Shown here piece after piece: positions 8,640-16,303 of a DNA stretch of 64,000 bases. Both the position numbers and the translations under genes were made by a program. The stretch spans positions 124,001 through 188,000 of the forward strand of contig NZ_JAPTNL010000001.1 in assembly GCF_026891095.1 (NCBI RefSeq), given 5' to 3'. This stretch comes from Roseovarius salincola. GTDB taxonomy: Bacteria > Pseudomonadota > Alphaproteobacteria > Rhodobacterales > Rhodobacteraceae. Numbering within the stretch: position 1 is the first letter of the stretch; each line of letters opens with the position of its first letter. Under the pieces are notes generated by a model. It ran no database searches and was not told where the DNA came from. It was given only the letters and a program-made list of their open reading frames with translations.

Positions 8640-9301
8640 CACGCGTATTGCAAGCCGGCCGGAAGGAACCTCATTCCGGCACGACCCGCTCGATCGTGGT
8701 GTTCCTGCACGGCTATGGCGCGAATGGCGCGGACCTGTTGGGGCTGGCCGATGTGTTGGGAGAGCATCTGCCCGATACGCTGTTCGTCTCGCCCGATGCG
8801 CCCGAGACGATCCCGATGATGCCAAGCGGGCTGCAATGGTTCCCGATCCCTTGGATCGACGGTTCGAGCGAAGAGGAATCCGAACGCGGGTTGCTGGCGG
8901 CGGCGGATGATCTGGACGCCTTTCTCGATGCGCTGATGGTCGACGAGGACGTGCTGCCTGAACAGGTGGTCTTGTTCGGGTTCAGCCAAGGCACGATGAT
9001 GGCGCTGCATGTGGCGCCGCGACGCGAAGATGAAGTGGCTGGTATTGTTGCATTTTCTGGCCGTTTGCTGCGTCCGGAACTGCTGGAGGACGAAGCCGTG
9101 AGCCGCCCGCCGGTGATCCTGATCCACGGCGATGCCGATGACGTAGTGCCGCCACAGTCGCTGCCCGAGGCCGCCGAGGCGCTGCAAGCGGCGGATTGGA
9201 AGGACGTGTATGCCCATGTCATGAAGGGCACGGCGCATGGTATCGCGCCCGACGGGTTGCAGGTGGCGCTGGCCTTCATGCGCGACAAGCTGGGGCTTTG
9301 A
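8636..9301 (+). CDS. Alpha/beta-hydrolase, phospholipase/carboxylesterase family
   Basis: 221 aa from the ATG at 8636, which overlaps the glycosylase stop by 4 bp and follows AGGGAAGGG. It is a cytosolic serine esterase. Seen: oxyanion region VVFLHGYGANGADL, nucleophile elbow GFSQGTM (catalytic Ser), Asp in IHGDADDVVPP, and His in GTAHGIAPDG. The length matches the COG0400 acyl-protein thioesterase/carboxylesterase group. The physiological ester is unknown. It is the last gene of the rightward cobalamin-repair run and ends 4 bp from the convergent VOC gene. Confidence 0.87.
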   Translation: MTRVLQAGRKEPHSGTTRSIVVFLHGYGANGADLLGLADVLGEHLPDTLFVSPDAPETIPMMPSGLQWFPIPWIDGSSEEESERGLLAAADDLDAFLDALMVDEDVLPEQVVLFGFSQGTMMALHVAPRREDEVAGIVAFSGRLLRPELLEDEAVSRPPVILIHGDADDVVPPQSLPEAAEALQAADWKDVYAHVMKGTAHGIAPDGLQVALAFMRDKLGL

Positions 9302-9305
9302 GGCG

Positions 9306-9737
9306 TCAGAACCAGAGGCGGGGTTCGGCGAATTCCAGAGAGTTGCCCGCCGGGTCGCGGAAATAGATCGAGTGGGCGCCGTTGGGCCAGTCGAAAGCGG
9401 CTTCGATGGGGTGGCCGGCGGCGGTCAGGCGCGCGCGCCAGGCATGAATATCCTCGCGACTGGCCGCAAAACACAGATGACCGGGGCCGTGCGCGCCATG
9501 CGCGGGCACCGGGAGCCTGTCGTCGGACGAACCTTTCGCCGTCGCATTCGGGTTGAATATCAACAAGATAGCCCCGCCAACCCGATAAAAGACATGACGT
9601 CCTTTGACGTGAATCACCTCCTTGAGCCCGAGCACGCCGCCATAGAAGGCGCGGGCGGCGGGAAGGTCCTCGACATAGAGGCCCGCTTCGAGGATGGCAC
9701 CGGGAGAGGGTGCGAAGGGCAGGTCTGAATGGGTCAT
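9306..9737 (-). CDS. VOC family (glyoxalase/bleomycin-resistance-like) protein
   Basis: About 143 aa from the ATG at 9737; a TTG three codons earlier is less likely. A single vicinal-oxygen-chelate fold: EAGLYVEDLPAARAFYGGVL at the start of the first beta-alpha-beta module and GAHSIYFRDPAGNSLEFAEP at the second, with the usual His and Glu metal positions. Such proteins include glyoxalases, dioxygenases and fosfomycin or bleomycin resistance proteins; nothing here distinguishes them. Convergent with the upstream esterase. Confidence 0.8.
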   Translation of the reverse strand: MTHSDLPFAPSPGAILEAGLYVEDLPAARAFYGGVLGLKEVIHVKGRHVFYRVGGAILLIFNPNATAKGSSDDRLPVPAHGAHGPGHLCFAASREDIHAWRARLTAAGHPIEAAFDWPNGAHSIYFRDPAGNSLEFAEPRLWF

Positions 9738-9859
9738 GGTGGGCAAGTTTGCGGGTCGGGGCGGCGGGCGTCAAGACCGCCGCAAGCCTGTGGATAAATG
9801 TCATGGCCGCGTTACGTAACCGGGTTAAGCCTGCGCTAGATATGCCGCATATGCAGGGC

Positions 9860-9887
9860 TTGTCTGGAAAGAAACACGAGATATAGT
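9860..9887 (+). promoter_or_regulatory. Sigma-70-type promoter for the HNH gene
   Basis: TTGTCT (9860-9865), a 16-base spacer, then TATAGT (9882-9887), about 75 bases before the HNH start codon. Just upstream lie two short perfect palindromes, GTTACGTAAC (9811-9820) and ATATGCCGCATAT (9840-9852), the second abutting the -35 box, which could be operator sites. Confidence 0.5.
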
Positions 9888-9962
9888 GATTTTCAATGAG
9901 GGGCGGGTTGGCCCGCTCCGGAACCGAGAACAGGGTGATCCGGGCGGGGAGATTTTCGCGAG

Positions 9963-10547
9963 ATGGACGGTGATTTCAGGAGTGAATTCGTCAGGGAGCC
10001 GGCGGCGCTCAAGCAGCATCCCGCGCTGGTCCTGAATGCGGATTACAGGCCGTTATGTTACTACCCGTTATCGCTCTGGCCATGGCAGGAAGCGGTCAAG
10101 GCGGTTTACCTGGATCGTGTTGATATCGTTGCACAATATGACGAGGTGGTGCGCAGCCCCAGCATCGAGATCCGGATCCCGAGCGTGATCGTGCTGAAAG
10201 ATTTCGTGAAGCCGCAGAAACGGGTGGCCTTCACGCGGTTCAACCTGTTTTTGCGCGATGAGTTCTGTTGCCAGTATTGCGGCGCGCGGGGTGATCTGAC
10301 ATTCGACCATGTGGTGCCACGGGCCGCGGGCGGGATCACCAGCTGGGAAAATGTGGTCGCCGCCTGTTCGCGCTGCAATTTACGCAAAGGTTCCAAGAGC
10401 TTGCACCGCGCGGGCATGAACCTCAAGAAGCCGCCGAGAATGCCTGGAGCCGAGCAGCTTCGCAATCTTGGGCGCAAGTTTCCGCCCAATCACCTGCATG
10501 AAAGCTGGGTGGATTTCCTTTACTGGGACGCCGAACTGGAGGCGTGA
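9963..10547 (+). CDS. HNH endonuclease family protein
   Basis: 194 aa. The HNH nuclease module is at about residues 98-140: paired cysteines in CQYCGARG, the His of FDHVVPRAAGG, the Asn of SWENVV and the second zinc pair CSRCN. The N-terminal half (HPALVLNADYRPLCYYPLSL) and this layout are those of the widespread stand-alone bacterial HNH protein, seen as a single housekeeping-like copy in many alphaproteobacteria. The target is unknown; it lacks restriction or phage neighbours. A good promoter precedes it, and a GTAC-box repeat begins 28 bp after its stop. Confidence 0.85.
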   Translation: MDGDFRSEFVREPAALKQHPALVLNADYRPLCYYPLSLWPWQEAVKAVYLDRVDIVAQYDEVVRSPSIEIRIPSVIVLKDFVKPQKRVAFTRFNLFLRDEFCCQYCGARGDLTFDHVVPRAAGGITSWENVVAACSRCNLRKGSKSLHRAGMNLKKPPRMPGAEQLRNLGRKFPPNHLHESWVDFLYWDAELEA

Positions 10548-10962
10548 CGCCCCGCCCGGTTCGGCGCGCCGAAATCGGTACGAAATGTCCGTTTTGTACG
10601 GCGCTTTTGTACCGAAAACGGCTGGTGGCGATTTGGTTTGGTACAGAACGCCTGTGAGGGGCGATTTGGGGGCGCTTTTTCTGGAATGAAACTGCGGTTG
10701 CCTTGCCGAGAACGCGGGCGCGCGGCGCCCGTCCGCCGGGTGGGCGCTGCGACGATCAAGGGGCGCGCCTTGAGTCGACTCATGGTTGACGAGGCCCACT
10801 CGCCAGTTGTTCCAATTGCCTTATGAAGCGCGAAGTGCGGCCTTGGCAGGTGCGAAGCGGTTTCATCCCAGAGTGGTGGCAGCGGTGAGCGCGGCGCATA
10901 TTGTTCGCTGCAGGCAACGCGTATATCCCGGCTTCGGGAATAATAGTCAGTGAGGTAAGCGC
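10548..10962. other. 415-bp non-coding stretch
   Basis: Holds the GTAC-box cluster (10576-10650), then a G/C-rich part at about 10708-10770 with GCCCGTCCGCCGGG followed by GACGATCAAGG, which resembles a degraded copy of the GCCGTCCGGCGGCCTGACGATT repeat near 61850 and 63830. The last 150 bases are less GC-rich and lead to a small membrane-protein gene. No convincing gene on either strand. Confidence 0.5.
10576..10650 (+). repeat. GTAC-box cluster, copy 1
   Basis: Four GTAC-centred boxes: GTACGAAA (10578-10585), TTTTGTAC (10592-10599), TTTTGTAC (10605-10612) and GTACAGAA (10641-10648). The first three have the same order, orientation and spacing as at 61678-61712 downstream of murI; over 44 aligned bases I count about 36 identical. 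Both copies start shortly after a rightward gene stop. Confidence 0.65.
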
Positions 10963-11193
10963 ATGTCTTCCGGAGATGAAATCGACGAGATCAAGGCTCG
11001 ATTGCAAAAAGTCGAGAGGCAGGCGCGCAACGCTAAAGGCTGGCTGATTGTGCTCGGCATCGGTGTCTTGCTCTCGCTTTTCGGCGGCACGGCTTGGCGT
11101 ATTTGGCAAGTAAGCACGGCCTGCGACACCATTGTCGCTCAGCATCCGGACCTCTCACATTCCGAGTGCATGAAACGCGTTCATGAAGCGTGA
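10963..11193 (+). CDS. Small single-pass membrane protein, unknown function
   Basis: 76 aa. Residues 1-25 (DEIDEIKARLQKVERQARN) form a short heptad-like amphipathic helix; residues 26-47 (GWLIVLGIGVLLSLFGGTAW) are one membrane segment; the short tail contains two cysteines (ACDTI and SECMKRV). A GAGG ribosome site precedes the ATG. No family recognised. The base composition is visibly less GC-rich than neighbouring core genes. It runs toward the leftward protease gene. It could be real or a decayed accessory gene; the start signal and typical membrane-protein layout favour real. Confidence 0.55.
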   Translation: MSSGDEIDEIKARLQKVERQARNAKGWLIVLGIGVLLSLFGGTAWRIWQVSTACDTIVAQHPDLSHSECMKRVHEA

Positions 11194-11292
11194 GCCAACG
11201 ATCAGGAGACGATCCATCTGGATTAAGGAGCGCCGGTCTGGCGCACGCCTTGGCTTTAGCTCTGCGCCGAAGCGCATCATGCCGGGCCGCTA

Positions 11293-11853
11293 TCAGAAGA
11301 CTTCGATTGCCGCCTGCCAGTATTGAGCGAGTTGCCAGTAGGGCACGGGCTGGGAGAAGCCGCTCCAGTTCAGGGGATCGTTGACGAAGACCACGGGTTG
11401 ACCGCTGGAGAAGTCCATGCCGCGGATCACCACGAAATGGCCGATTTGCGCGAAGGGCGAGTTCTTGACGAAGACAATTACCGCGACACCATTCTGGAGT
11501 TTCTGGAAAAGCGTCATCGGATTGGAAGGGAAGCTGATCTGCGAGTGGCTGGCCCCGAAATGCGCGATCAGCGCCTGAATCTGTTGCATGCTGCCGGGCA
11601 CGTTGCATTGCGGGTTGCCATTGCAGCAGGTGTTGGGATGGGAATTATTGGCAATCGCCACCATTGCGCATTGTGCGGGCTTGTTGCCCGTCTTCCAGGC
11701 GATCACCTGCTGGGCGACTGTCGCCCAGCACCATTGGCTCATCTGCTGGGGAAAGTTGGGGATGCCCTGATCGATGAATTGCGCCTGCGCCTTTGGCGGG
11801 GATGCAATCATCAGGACGGCCAGAACCGCCAGGTAAATAAAGGGCCGCATCAT
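11293..11853 (-). CDS. Secreted papain-like cysteine protease (C39/C70-like)
   Basis: 186 aa from the first of two tandem ATGs (11853), preceded by GGAGA eight bases upstream. Residues 1-25 are a signal peptide ending in AQA. The catalytic Cys is C42 in QMSQWCWATVAQQV; the His is H139 in QIGHFVVIRG, and N158-D159 in VFVNDPL completes a papain-like triad. Four more cysteines (CAM, TCCNG, QCNV) may form disulfides, fitting a periplasmic or secreted enzyme. The family resembles the AvrRpt2/C39-like group found in varied bacteria. No transporter or precursor peptide is nearby, so bacteriocin maturation is not supported. Divergent from dddL. Confidence 0.75.
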   Translation of the reverse strand: MMRPFIYLAVLAVLMIASPPKAQAQFIDQGIPNFPQQMSQWCWATVAQQVIAWKTGNKPAQCAMVAIANNSHPNTCCNGNPQCNVPGSMQQIQALIAHFGASHSQISFPSNPMTLFQKLQNGVAVIVFVKNSPFAQIGHFVVIRGMDFSSGQPVVFVNDPLNWSGFSQPVPYWQLAQYWQAAIEVF

Positions 11854-12035
11854 GAACTCGTCTCCGCATATCCTGCTTAACACAACCATTGGTGGCATGA
11901 GGAGCATTGCGTGATCGCGCGACTCGATCAAGTCGTTTTCTAAGTATCCTGCGCCGCGATTGCGGCTTCATGGCGTCGCTGCTCTTTGCTATCAGGGCCG
12001 GAAAGCGGTGCGCTGCCGTGAGTGGAGACCTGTGG

Positions 12036-12719
12036 ATGACGACCAATTCGCCCCCGCGCCTGAAGGACTGCCCGGACTGGCTTTATCTGTTGCGCGAGTT
12101 CGACATGCTTTATCGCTACGGGTCGGCCGGGGGCAGCCCGGCGATCAGGGCGCATCGCAAGGTCGTGCGCGATCGCCTGTCGGCGGCGATGGCGCGCAAT
12201 CCCGAATTGATCGCGAGGGACAGCGAGCGAAAGCCGGTATCGGCGCATCTGCCGCGTGCGCTCGATCTGGGCGAGCGGGCGGCGATGCAGGGCATGGCGC
12301 GCGCGCTGCGCGAGGTGAAGGATACGCTGACCTGGGAATATGGTTACGAGCGGATTTCCAAATCACTGGCCCAGAAATACGCATATTGCGAGATCCTTGG
12401 CCCGCAAGGCCCGGTGCATTGCGAGAACCTGATCCTGGGGTTCGTGCTGTTTGCGCCCAACACCACCTATCCGCAGCACAGCCACAAGGAGATCGAGGAA
12501 AGCTATATCTCGATCTCGGGGGCGTGGTCGGAAAACAACGCGGCGGTGTTCGCGCCCGGATCGCTGATCCTGAACCGTTCGGGCGACGAGCACAGGATCA
12601 CCACCGGCGATCATGATCCCTGCCTGCTGGCCTATGCATGGGCCGGTCCCGAAGCGCGGCTGGCGAACCCCGAGATGAAGCTGACGCGCGCGCGCAAGAC
12701 CAGGCCGGCGGAGGGCTGA
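12036..12719 (+). CDS. dddL: Dimethylsulfoniopropionate lyase DddL
   Basis: 227 aa from the ATG at 12036 (GGAGA ribosome site; the frame is open upstream without one). DddL cleaves DMSP to dimethyl sulfide and acrylate. The cupin metal motif is H148-x-H150-x3-E154-x2-Y157 (within YPQHSHKEIEESY), and the second cupin motif gives H186 in GDEHRITTG; these are the residues expected of cupin DMSP lyases. The N-terminal DCPDWLYLLREFDMLYR and central ALDLGERAAM blocks match my recollection of roseobacter DddL. It stands alone, with no acuI/acuR or transporter adjacent; acrylate handling must be elsewhere. Alternatives in the same fold (DddQ, DddW, DddK) are less like it. Confidence 0.85.
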   Translation: MTTNSPPRLKDCPDWLYLLREFDMLYRYGSAGGSPAIRAHRKVVRDRLSAAMARNPELIARDSERKPVSAHLPRALDLGERAAMQGMARALREVKDTLTWEYGYERISKSLAQKYAYCEILGPQGPVHCENLILGFVLFAPNTTYPQHSHKEIEESYISISGAWSENNAAVFAPGSLILNRSGDEHRITTGDHDPCLLAYAWAGPEARLANPEMKLTRARKTRPAEG

Positions 12720-12734
12720 GGCCGGGCGCGCCCG

Positions 12735-13142
12735 TCAGCGCCGGATGCAGTAGCCCGCGCCGCGATAGAGCACGGGCGCGTTGCGCGGGCAGCCCCCGGC
12801 CGAGGCCTTGCGGCGGATTTCCATGACCGGCCCGGTCTTGCGGCCAAGCGCCTTGTCGGCGCAGGAATTGATCCAGGCGGCGTCATTGGCGCTGACATTG
12901 CGATAGGGCAGGATGCGCAGCGTCGTCTGCCCGCCCCAGGGGTATTCCACATAGCTGGCCTGAAAGCGCGGCCAGCCGCGCCGGCCCAGTTCGTCCTTGC
13001 AGGCGACGAGGGCGCTGCGCTGTTCGGTGACCGAGACATAGGGCGCCTGCCGTGACTGGCCGCCTGCATGGGCGGGGGCGTTGCCCTGGAGGGTCAGGAC
13101 GAGGGCGGCGGCGGCCATCAGAAATCTTGCGGCATGGGACAT
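12735..13142 (-). CDS. Secreted protein of unknown function
   Basis: 135 aa. Residues 1-26 (ARFLMAAAALVLTLQGNAPAHA) are a signal peptide with an Ala-x-Ala end, so the product is periplasmic or secreted. The mature part has four cysteines (ACKDE, NSCADK, GGCPR, GYCIRR) that could make two disulfides, and several Tyr/Trp-containing strands (YVEYPWGGQTTLRILPYR). A strong AAGGAG site precedes the ATG at 13142. No domain recognised. Convergent with dddL (15-bp gap). Nothing in the sequence links it to DMSP. Confidence 0.65.
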   Translation of the reverse strand: MSHAARFLMAAAALVLTLQGNAPAHAGGQSRQAPYVSVTEQRSALVACKDELGRRGWPRFQASYVEYPWGGQTTLRILPYRNVSANDAAWINSCADKALGRKTGPVMEIRRKASAGGCPRNAPVLYRGAGYCIRR

Positions 13143-13329
13143 GAATGAAACTCCTTCTCCGGACGACTTTGAAGTTCGGAACGGATGGCGCGGTCATGTC
13201 GGAGGGCACGGCATCCGGGGGACGTGAATCAGGCGCTTGACGCGTGGAAACAGGGAAACCGGGCAAACCGCGCCTGCGCCGCAAAATGCGCGGGGCAGGG
13301 CGGGAACACATGGTGCAAGGGGAAAGAGA

Positions 13330-13359
13330 AAAGGCGCCGCTGTCAAGCAGGGCGCCTTT
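13330..13359 (-). terminator. Terminator after the bactofilin gene
   Basis: A perfect 9-bp stem, AAAGGCGCC (13330-13338) and GGCGCCTTT (13351-13359), about 32 bases past the bactofilin stop. On the minus strand it runs into a TTTTCTCTTT tail, which fits Rho-independent termination of the M23-bactofilin operon. Confidence 0.7.
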
Positions 13360-13391
13360 ACGTGCCGGACCTTCGGGTCGCGTTCAGCGGA

Positions 13392-13976
13392 TCAGGAGCC
13401 GGACTTGGCGGCTGGCTGCTGCTGGGGTGCGCTGGCGCTGGAGCTGGCGCTGGCGCTGCTGCCGGAGGCGGCGGGTTGTTGGGCTGCCGCGGCTGGTTTC
13501 TGGGCGGCGCCCTTGGAATTCAGGGGGTCGTCCTGACGCTGCACCGAGCCTTCGAAATGGGCGCCGGATTCGATGGCGATGGTCTTGTGGATGATGTCGC
13601 CTTCGACCCGGGCGGTCGAGGTCAGGCGCACCTTGAGGCCACGCACGCGGCCGACGATGCGGCCATTGATCACCACGTCATCGGCGATGACTTCGCCCTT
13701 GATCGTGGCGCCTTCGCCGATGGTCAGAAGATGCGCGCGGATGTCGCCTTCGACGGTGCCTTCGACCTGGATGTCGCCGGTGGTCTTGAGATTGCCGGTG
13801 ACATGGAGGTCCGAGGACAGGACCGATGCGGGGGGTTTGGCCTTGGGTGCGGATGCCTTGAATTCGGTGCCGCCCGAGTCGGAGCGGGCCGAGTCGCTGG
13901 CGCGCTCGGGGCTGGCGGGCTTGGCCGCGTCGTCAGCCTTGGGTGCGGGATCGTTGATTTTGCTCTTAGAAAACAT
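13392..13976 (-). CDS. Bactofilin (polymer-forming cytoskeletal protein)
   Basis: 194 aa. The central bactofilin domain (about residues 50-150) is a right-handed beta-helix seen as repeated short strands: SSDLHVTGNLKTTGDIQVEG, VEGDIRAHLLTIGEGATIKG, then EVIADDVVINGRIVGRVRG. It is flanked by disordered Ala/Pro/Lys-rich ends, the C-terminal one an Ala/Ser/Gln tract. Bactofilins self-assemble into nucleotide-free filaments on the inner membrane and position cell-wall enzymes. The ATG at 13976 lies inside the end of the M23 peptidase gene (11-bp overlap), so the two are one operon and very likely one complex. Confidence 0.92.
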   Translation of the reverse strand: MFSKSKINDPAPKADDAAKPASPERASDSARSDSGGTEFKASAPKAKPPASVLSSDLHVTGNLKTTGDIQVEGTVEGDIRAHLLTIGEGATIKGEVIADDVVINGRIVGRVRGLKVRLTSTARVEGDIIHKTIAIESGAHFEGSVQRQDDPLNSKGAAQKPAAAAQQPAASGSSASASSSASAPQQQPAAKSGS

Positions 13977-15282
13977 CGTTAGCAGCCTTGATATATGTCA
14001 TGGGGTTGACGGGTTTGCCGCCGACACGGACCTCGTAGTGTAGATGGGTGCCCGTGGAACGTCCAGTGTTGCCCATATCACCGATCTTGTCCCCGCGCGA
14101 GACCCTTTGGCCAACCTTCACGTGAAGTTTGGACAGGTGGGCATAGCGGGTTTCGATGCCGAACTCGTGGCGGATCTTGACCAGGTGGCCATAGCCCGAG
14201 AGCCAGCCTGCATGGGTGACGACACCATCGGCGGTGGAATGGATCGGCGTACCATGCGGTGCGGCGAAATCGGTGCCGTTATGCATCCGGCCCCAGCGCA
14301 TGCCGAAACCCGATGTATAGCGGAATGAATTCTTGATCGGGATCGCGAAGGGCGCCTTTTGCGCGGCGATCCGGTAGAGGTTGAGCGTGTCCATCTGGTC
14401 GAGGATGCGATTGGCGCGCACGGTGTCGCCCGAAGGGTCCTGACCGCGGGTCGAGAAGCTGAGCGGGGTGAGCGGGCCGCCCTGACCGGAATAGCCGCTG
14501 CGCACCTTGTCCAGAAGCGTCTTGGGGTTCATCCCGGCGGCGCGGAACATCTTGTCGAGCGGTTCGACCGAGATCGTCATCGCCTCTTCGAGCTGGCTGA
14601 AGATCTGTTCGTTCTGGTCGCGCATCAGCTCGATCCGGAGCGCCATTTCATCGGCTTCCAGCAGGGCTTGCTGGGCATCGCTGCTGATCTGGTCGCGTTC
14701 GGTCGCGGTGTCGGCCAGCGCGGTGACGAGGAAATCAAGCGTGCCGTCGGCGGTGCCGTCTTCGCCATTGCCGAGCGTGCCGCCCTGATCGTCGAGCGTG
14801 CTGGCGAGTTCGAGCGCCTCGCCGCGGGCCTTCTCGCGTTCCTTGACGGCGCGGCGCAGGGTTTTCTGGATCACCTCGATTCCGGTTTCCAGTTCACGGC
14901 GGCGGGTTTCGGAGGCGAGCAGTTCACTTTGCATCGCCGAAATCTGCTGGAGCGCCGAGTTGAAGCGTTCCTGCGCGGCCAGGGCCTCGTCGGCGCGCAT
15001 GTCGCGTTCATCGGACAGGGCGTTGAGGCGGTGTTCATAGGTGCGCTGATCGCGCTTGGCCTGTTCGCGGAAATTGCCCGAACCGATCGTGTCCATGAGC
15101 AGGATCGCGGTGGCGATGATCGCCCAGGCGACGATGGCGGATGCGCCGAAAAAAGCCAGAAGCTGAGAATGGGGGCGCAGCCGGATGAAGCGCGTATCAG
15201 TATCGGATTTGAGAAACACCCGGCGTTCCGGGAAATATTTCTCGAGCAGGGCATGAAGCCTGATGGCAAACCGTCTATGCAA
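13966..15282 (-). CDS. M23 family peptidoglycan endopeptidase, membrane-anchored
   Basis: 438 aa with a TTG start (no ATG or GTG lies nearby in frame). A short cytoplasmic N-terminus (about 1-40) precedes one membrane helix (LLAFFGASAIVAWAIIATAI, about 41-60). A long periplasmic coiled coil follows (about 70-230), and then a C-terminal LytM domain: HNGTDFAAPHGTPIHSTADG with the zinc His and Asp, and HLHYEVRVGG with the HxH pair. All metal residues are present, so it is probably active. The arrangement resembles LmdC of Hyphomonas, an M23 enzyme working with a bactofilin. First gene of the operon. Confidence 0.9.
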   Translation of the reverse strand: MHRRFAIRLHALLEKYFPERRVFLKSDTDTRFIRLRPHSQLLAFFGASAIVAWAIIATAILLMDTIGSGNFREQAKRDQRTYEHRLNALSDERDMRADEALAAQERFNSALQQISAMQSELLASETRRRELETGIEVIQKTLRRAVKEREKARGEALELASTLDDQGGTLGNGEDGTADGTLDFLVTALADTATERDQISSDAQQALLEADEMALRIELMRDQNEQIFSQLEEAMTISVEPLDKMFRAAGMNPKTLLDKVRSGYSGQGGPLTPLSFSTRGQDPSGDTVRANRILDQMDTLNLYRIAAQKAPFAIPIKNSFRYTSGFGMRWGRMHNGTDFAAPHGTPIHSTADGVVTHAGWLSGYGHLVKIRHEFGIETRYAHLSKLHVKVGQRVSRGDKIGDMGNTGRSTGTHLHYEVRVGGKPVNPMTYIKAANDVF

Positions 15283-15438
15283 GTCGTCCCGTCCCCTGTG
15301 ACCCTTCCCAATCGTGGCACGCTTCGTAACGATTGGTCATCTTTCGTGACCAGGCGTGCTCGGAGGTGGCTTACCGAGTGGTTTTCGATGGGGCAAGGAT
15401 TTTGGGCAACGACGGTCTGGAATTGAGCCGATTGTTGC

Positions 15439-15464
15439 CAGACCGGCGAAAAATCGCCGATCTG
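15439..15464 (-). terminator. Stem-loop after the DUF455 gene
   Basis: CAGACCGGCGA (15439-15449) pairs with TCGCCGATCTG (15454-15464) with one G-U, loop AAAA. It lies about 12 bases past the DUF455 stop on the minus strand. There is no T-run, so it may be a weak terminator or a 3'-end protecting hairpin. Confidence 0.4.
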
Positions 15465-15475
15465 TAAGGGGTTGC

Positions 15476-16303
15476 CTAGCCTTTCGCAGGGGTTTGATCG
15501 GCCAGCGGCCAGTAGAAATCGGGTGGCAAACCGGCTTCGGCGCGCTTTTCCTCGTTGAACGGCGGTTTCAGCGGGCCGTGAAAATAGCGCCGCACAAGGT
15601 CGTGAAACACCTCCTTTGGATCAAGATCGTGACGACCGCACAGGAAATGAAACCATTTCGAGCCATAGGCGACGTGGTGGACCTCTTCGGCGTAGATGAC
15701 CTGCATCGCCTCGACCGCGCGGGAATCCCCGGCCCTGGTGAAAATGTCGATCATGCCGGGCGTGACATCGAGCCCGCGCGCCTCGAGCACCATCGGCACC
15801 ACGGCGAGCCGGCCCATCAGGTCGCTGGCGGTGTCCTCGGCGGCGCGCCACATGCCGGCATGAGCAGGCAGCGCGCCGTAATGGCTGTCATGCGCTTCAA
15901 GGCAGTCGCATATCAGGTTGAAATGCTTGGATTCCTCATCCGCCGATTTGACCCAGTCGTCATAGAACCCGACCGGCATCGGCACATGTCCGAACCGCGC
16001 GATGATGTCCCAGTGCAGATCGACGGCGTTGAGTTCGATATGCGCCACCGCATGAAGAATGGCGAGCCGCCCCTGCGGGCTGCCGGGGCGGCGGCGGGGC
16101 ACGTCGCGCGGATCAAGAAGTTCGGGGCGGTCGGGGCGCGCGGGGCGCAGGGGCGGCTCGCCCCGGCCCACGGGAATGTCGCGCCCGGCGGCGCGCGCCG
16201 CAAACCAGGTTTCAGCGTGGCGGCGCGAGAGCGCGGTCTTTTCGCGCCCCGGCCCGGTCGAGAGCACCTCGACCGCCATTTGGGTCAGGGTTTGCGCGCT
16301 CAC
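15476..16303 (-). CDS. Ferritin-like DUF455 family protein
   Basis: 275 aa. A ferritin-like four-helix domain with metal-ligand-type residues spaced along helices: AILHAVAHIELNAVDLHWD (about residues 80-98), KSADEESKHFNLICDCLE (about 119-136), then VPMVLEARGLDVTPGMI and YAEEVHHVAYGSKWFHFL. These Glu and His-x2-Glu-like positions suggest a di-iron site. Its function is unknown; the family has been compared with tRNA-hydroxylase-like and rubrerythrin-like proteins. Its ATG overlaps the end of bcp by 4 bp, so the peroxiredoxin and this protein are one operon, fitting an oxidative-stress role by context only. Confidence 0.82.
   Translation of the reverse strand: MSAQTLTQMAVEVLSTGPGREKTALSRRHAETWFAARAAGRDIPVGRGEPPLRPARPDRPELLDPRDVPRRRPGSPQGRLAILHAVAHIELNAVDLHWDIIARFGHVPMPVGFYDDWVKSADEESKHFNLICDCLEAHDSHYGALPAHAGMWRAAEDTASDLMGRLAVVPMVLEARGLDVTPGMIDIFTRAGDSRAVEAMQVIYAEEVHHVAYGSKWFHFLCGRHDLDPKEVFHDLVRRYFHGPLKPPFNEEKRAEAGLPPDFYWPLADQTPAKG

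Noticed and set aside
10638-10826. Small frames across the GTAC-box cluster
   Set aside because: They translate the repeat itself; similar spurious peptides arise from copy 2 after murI.
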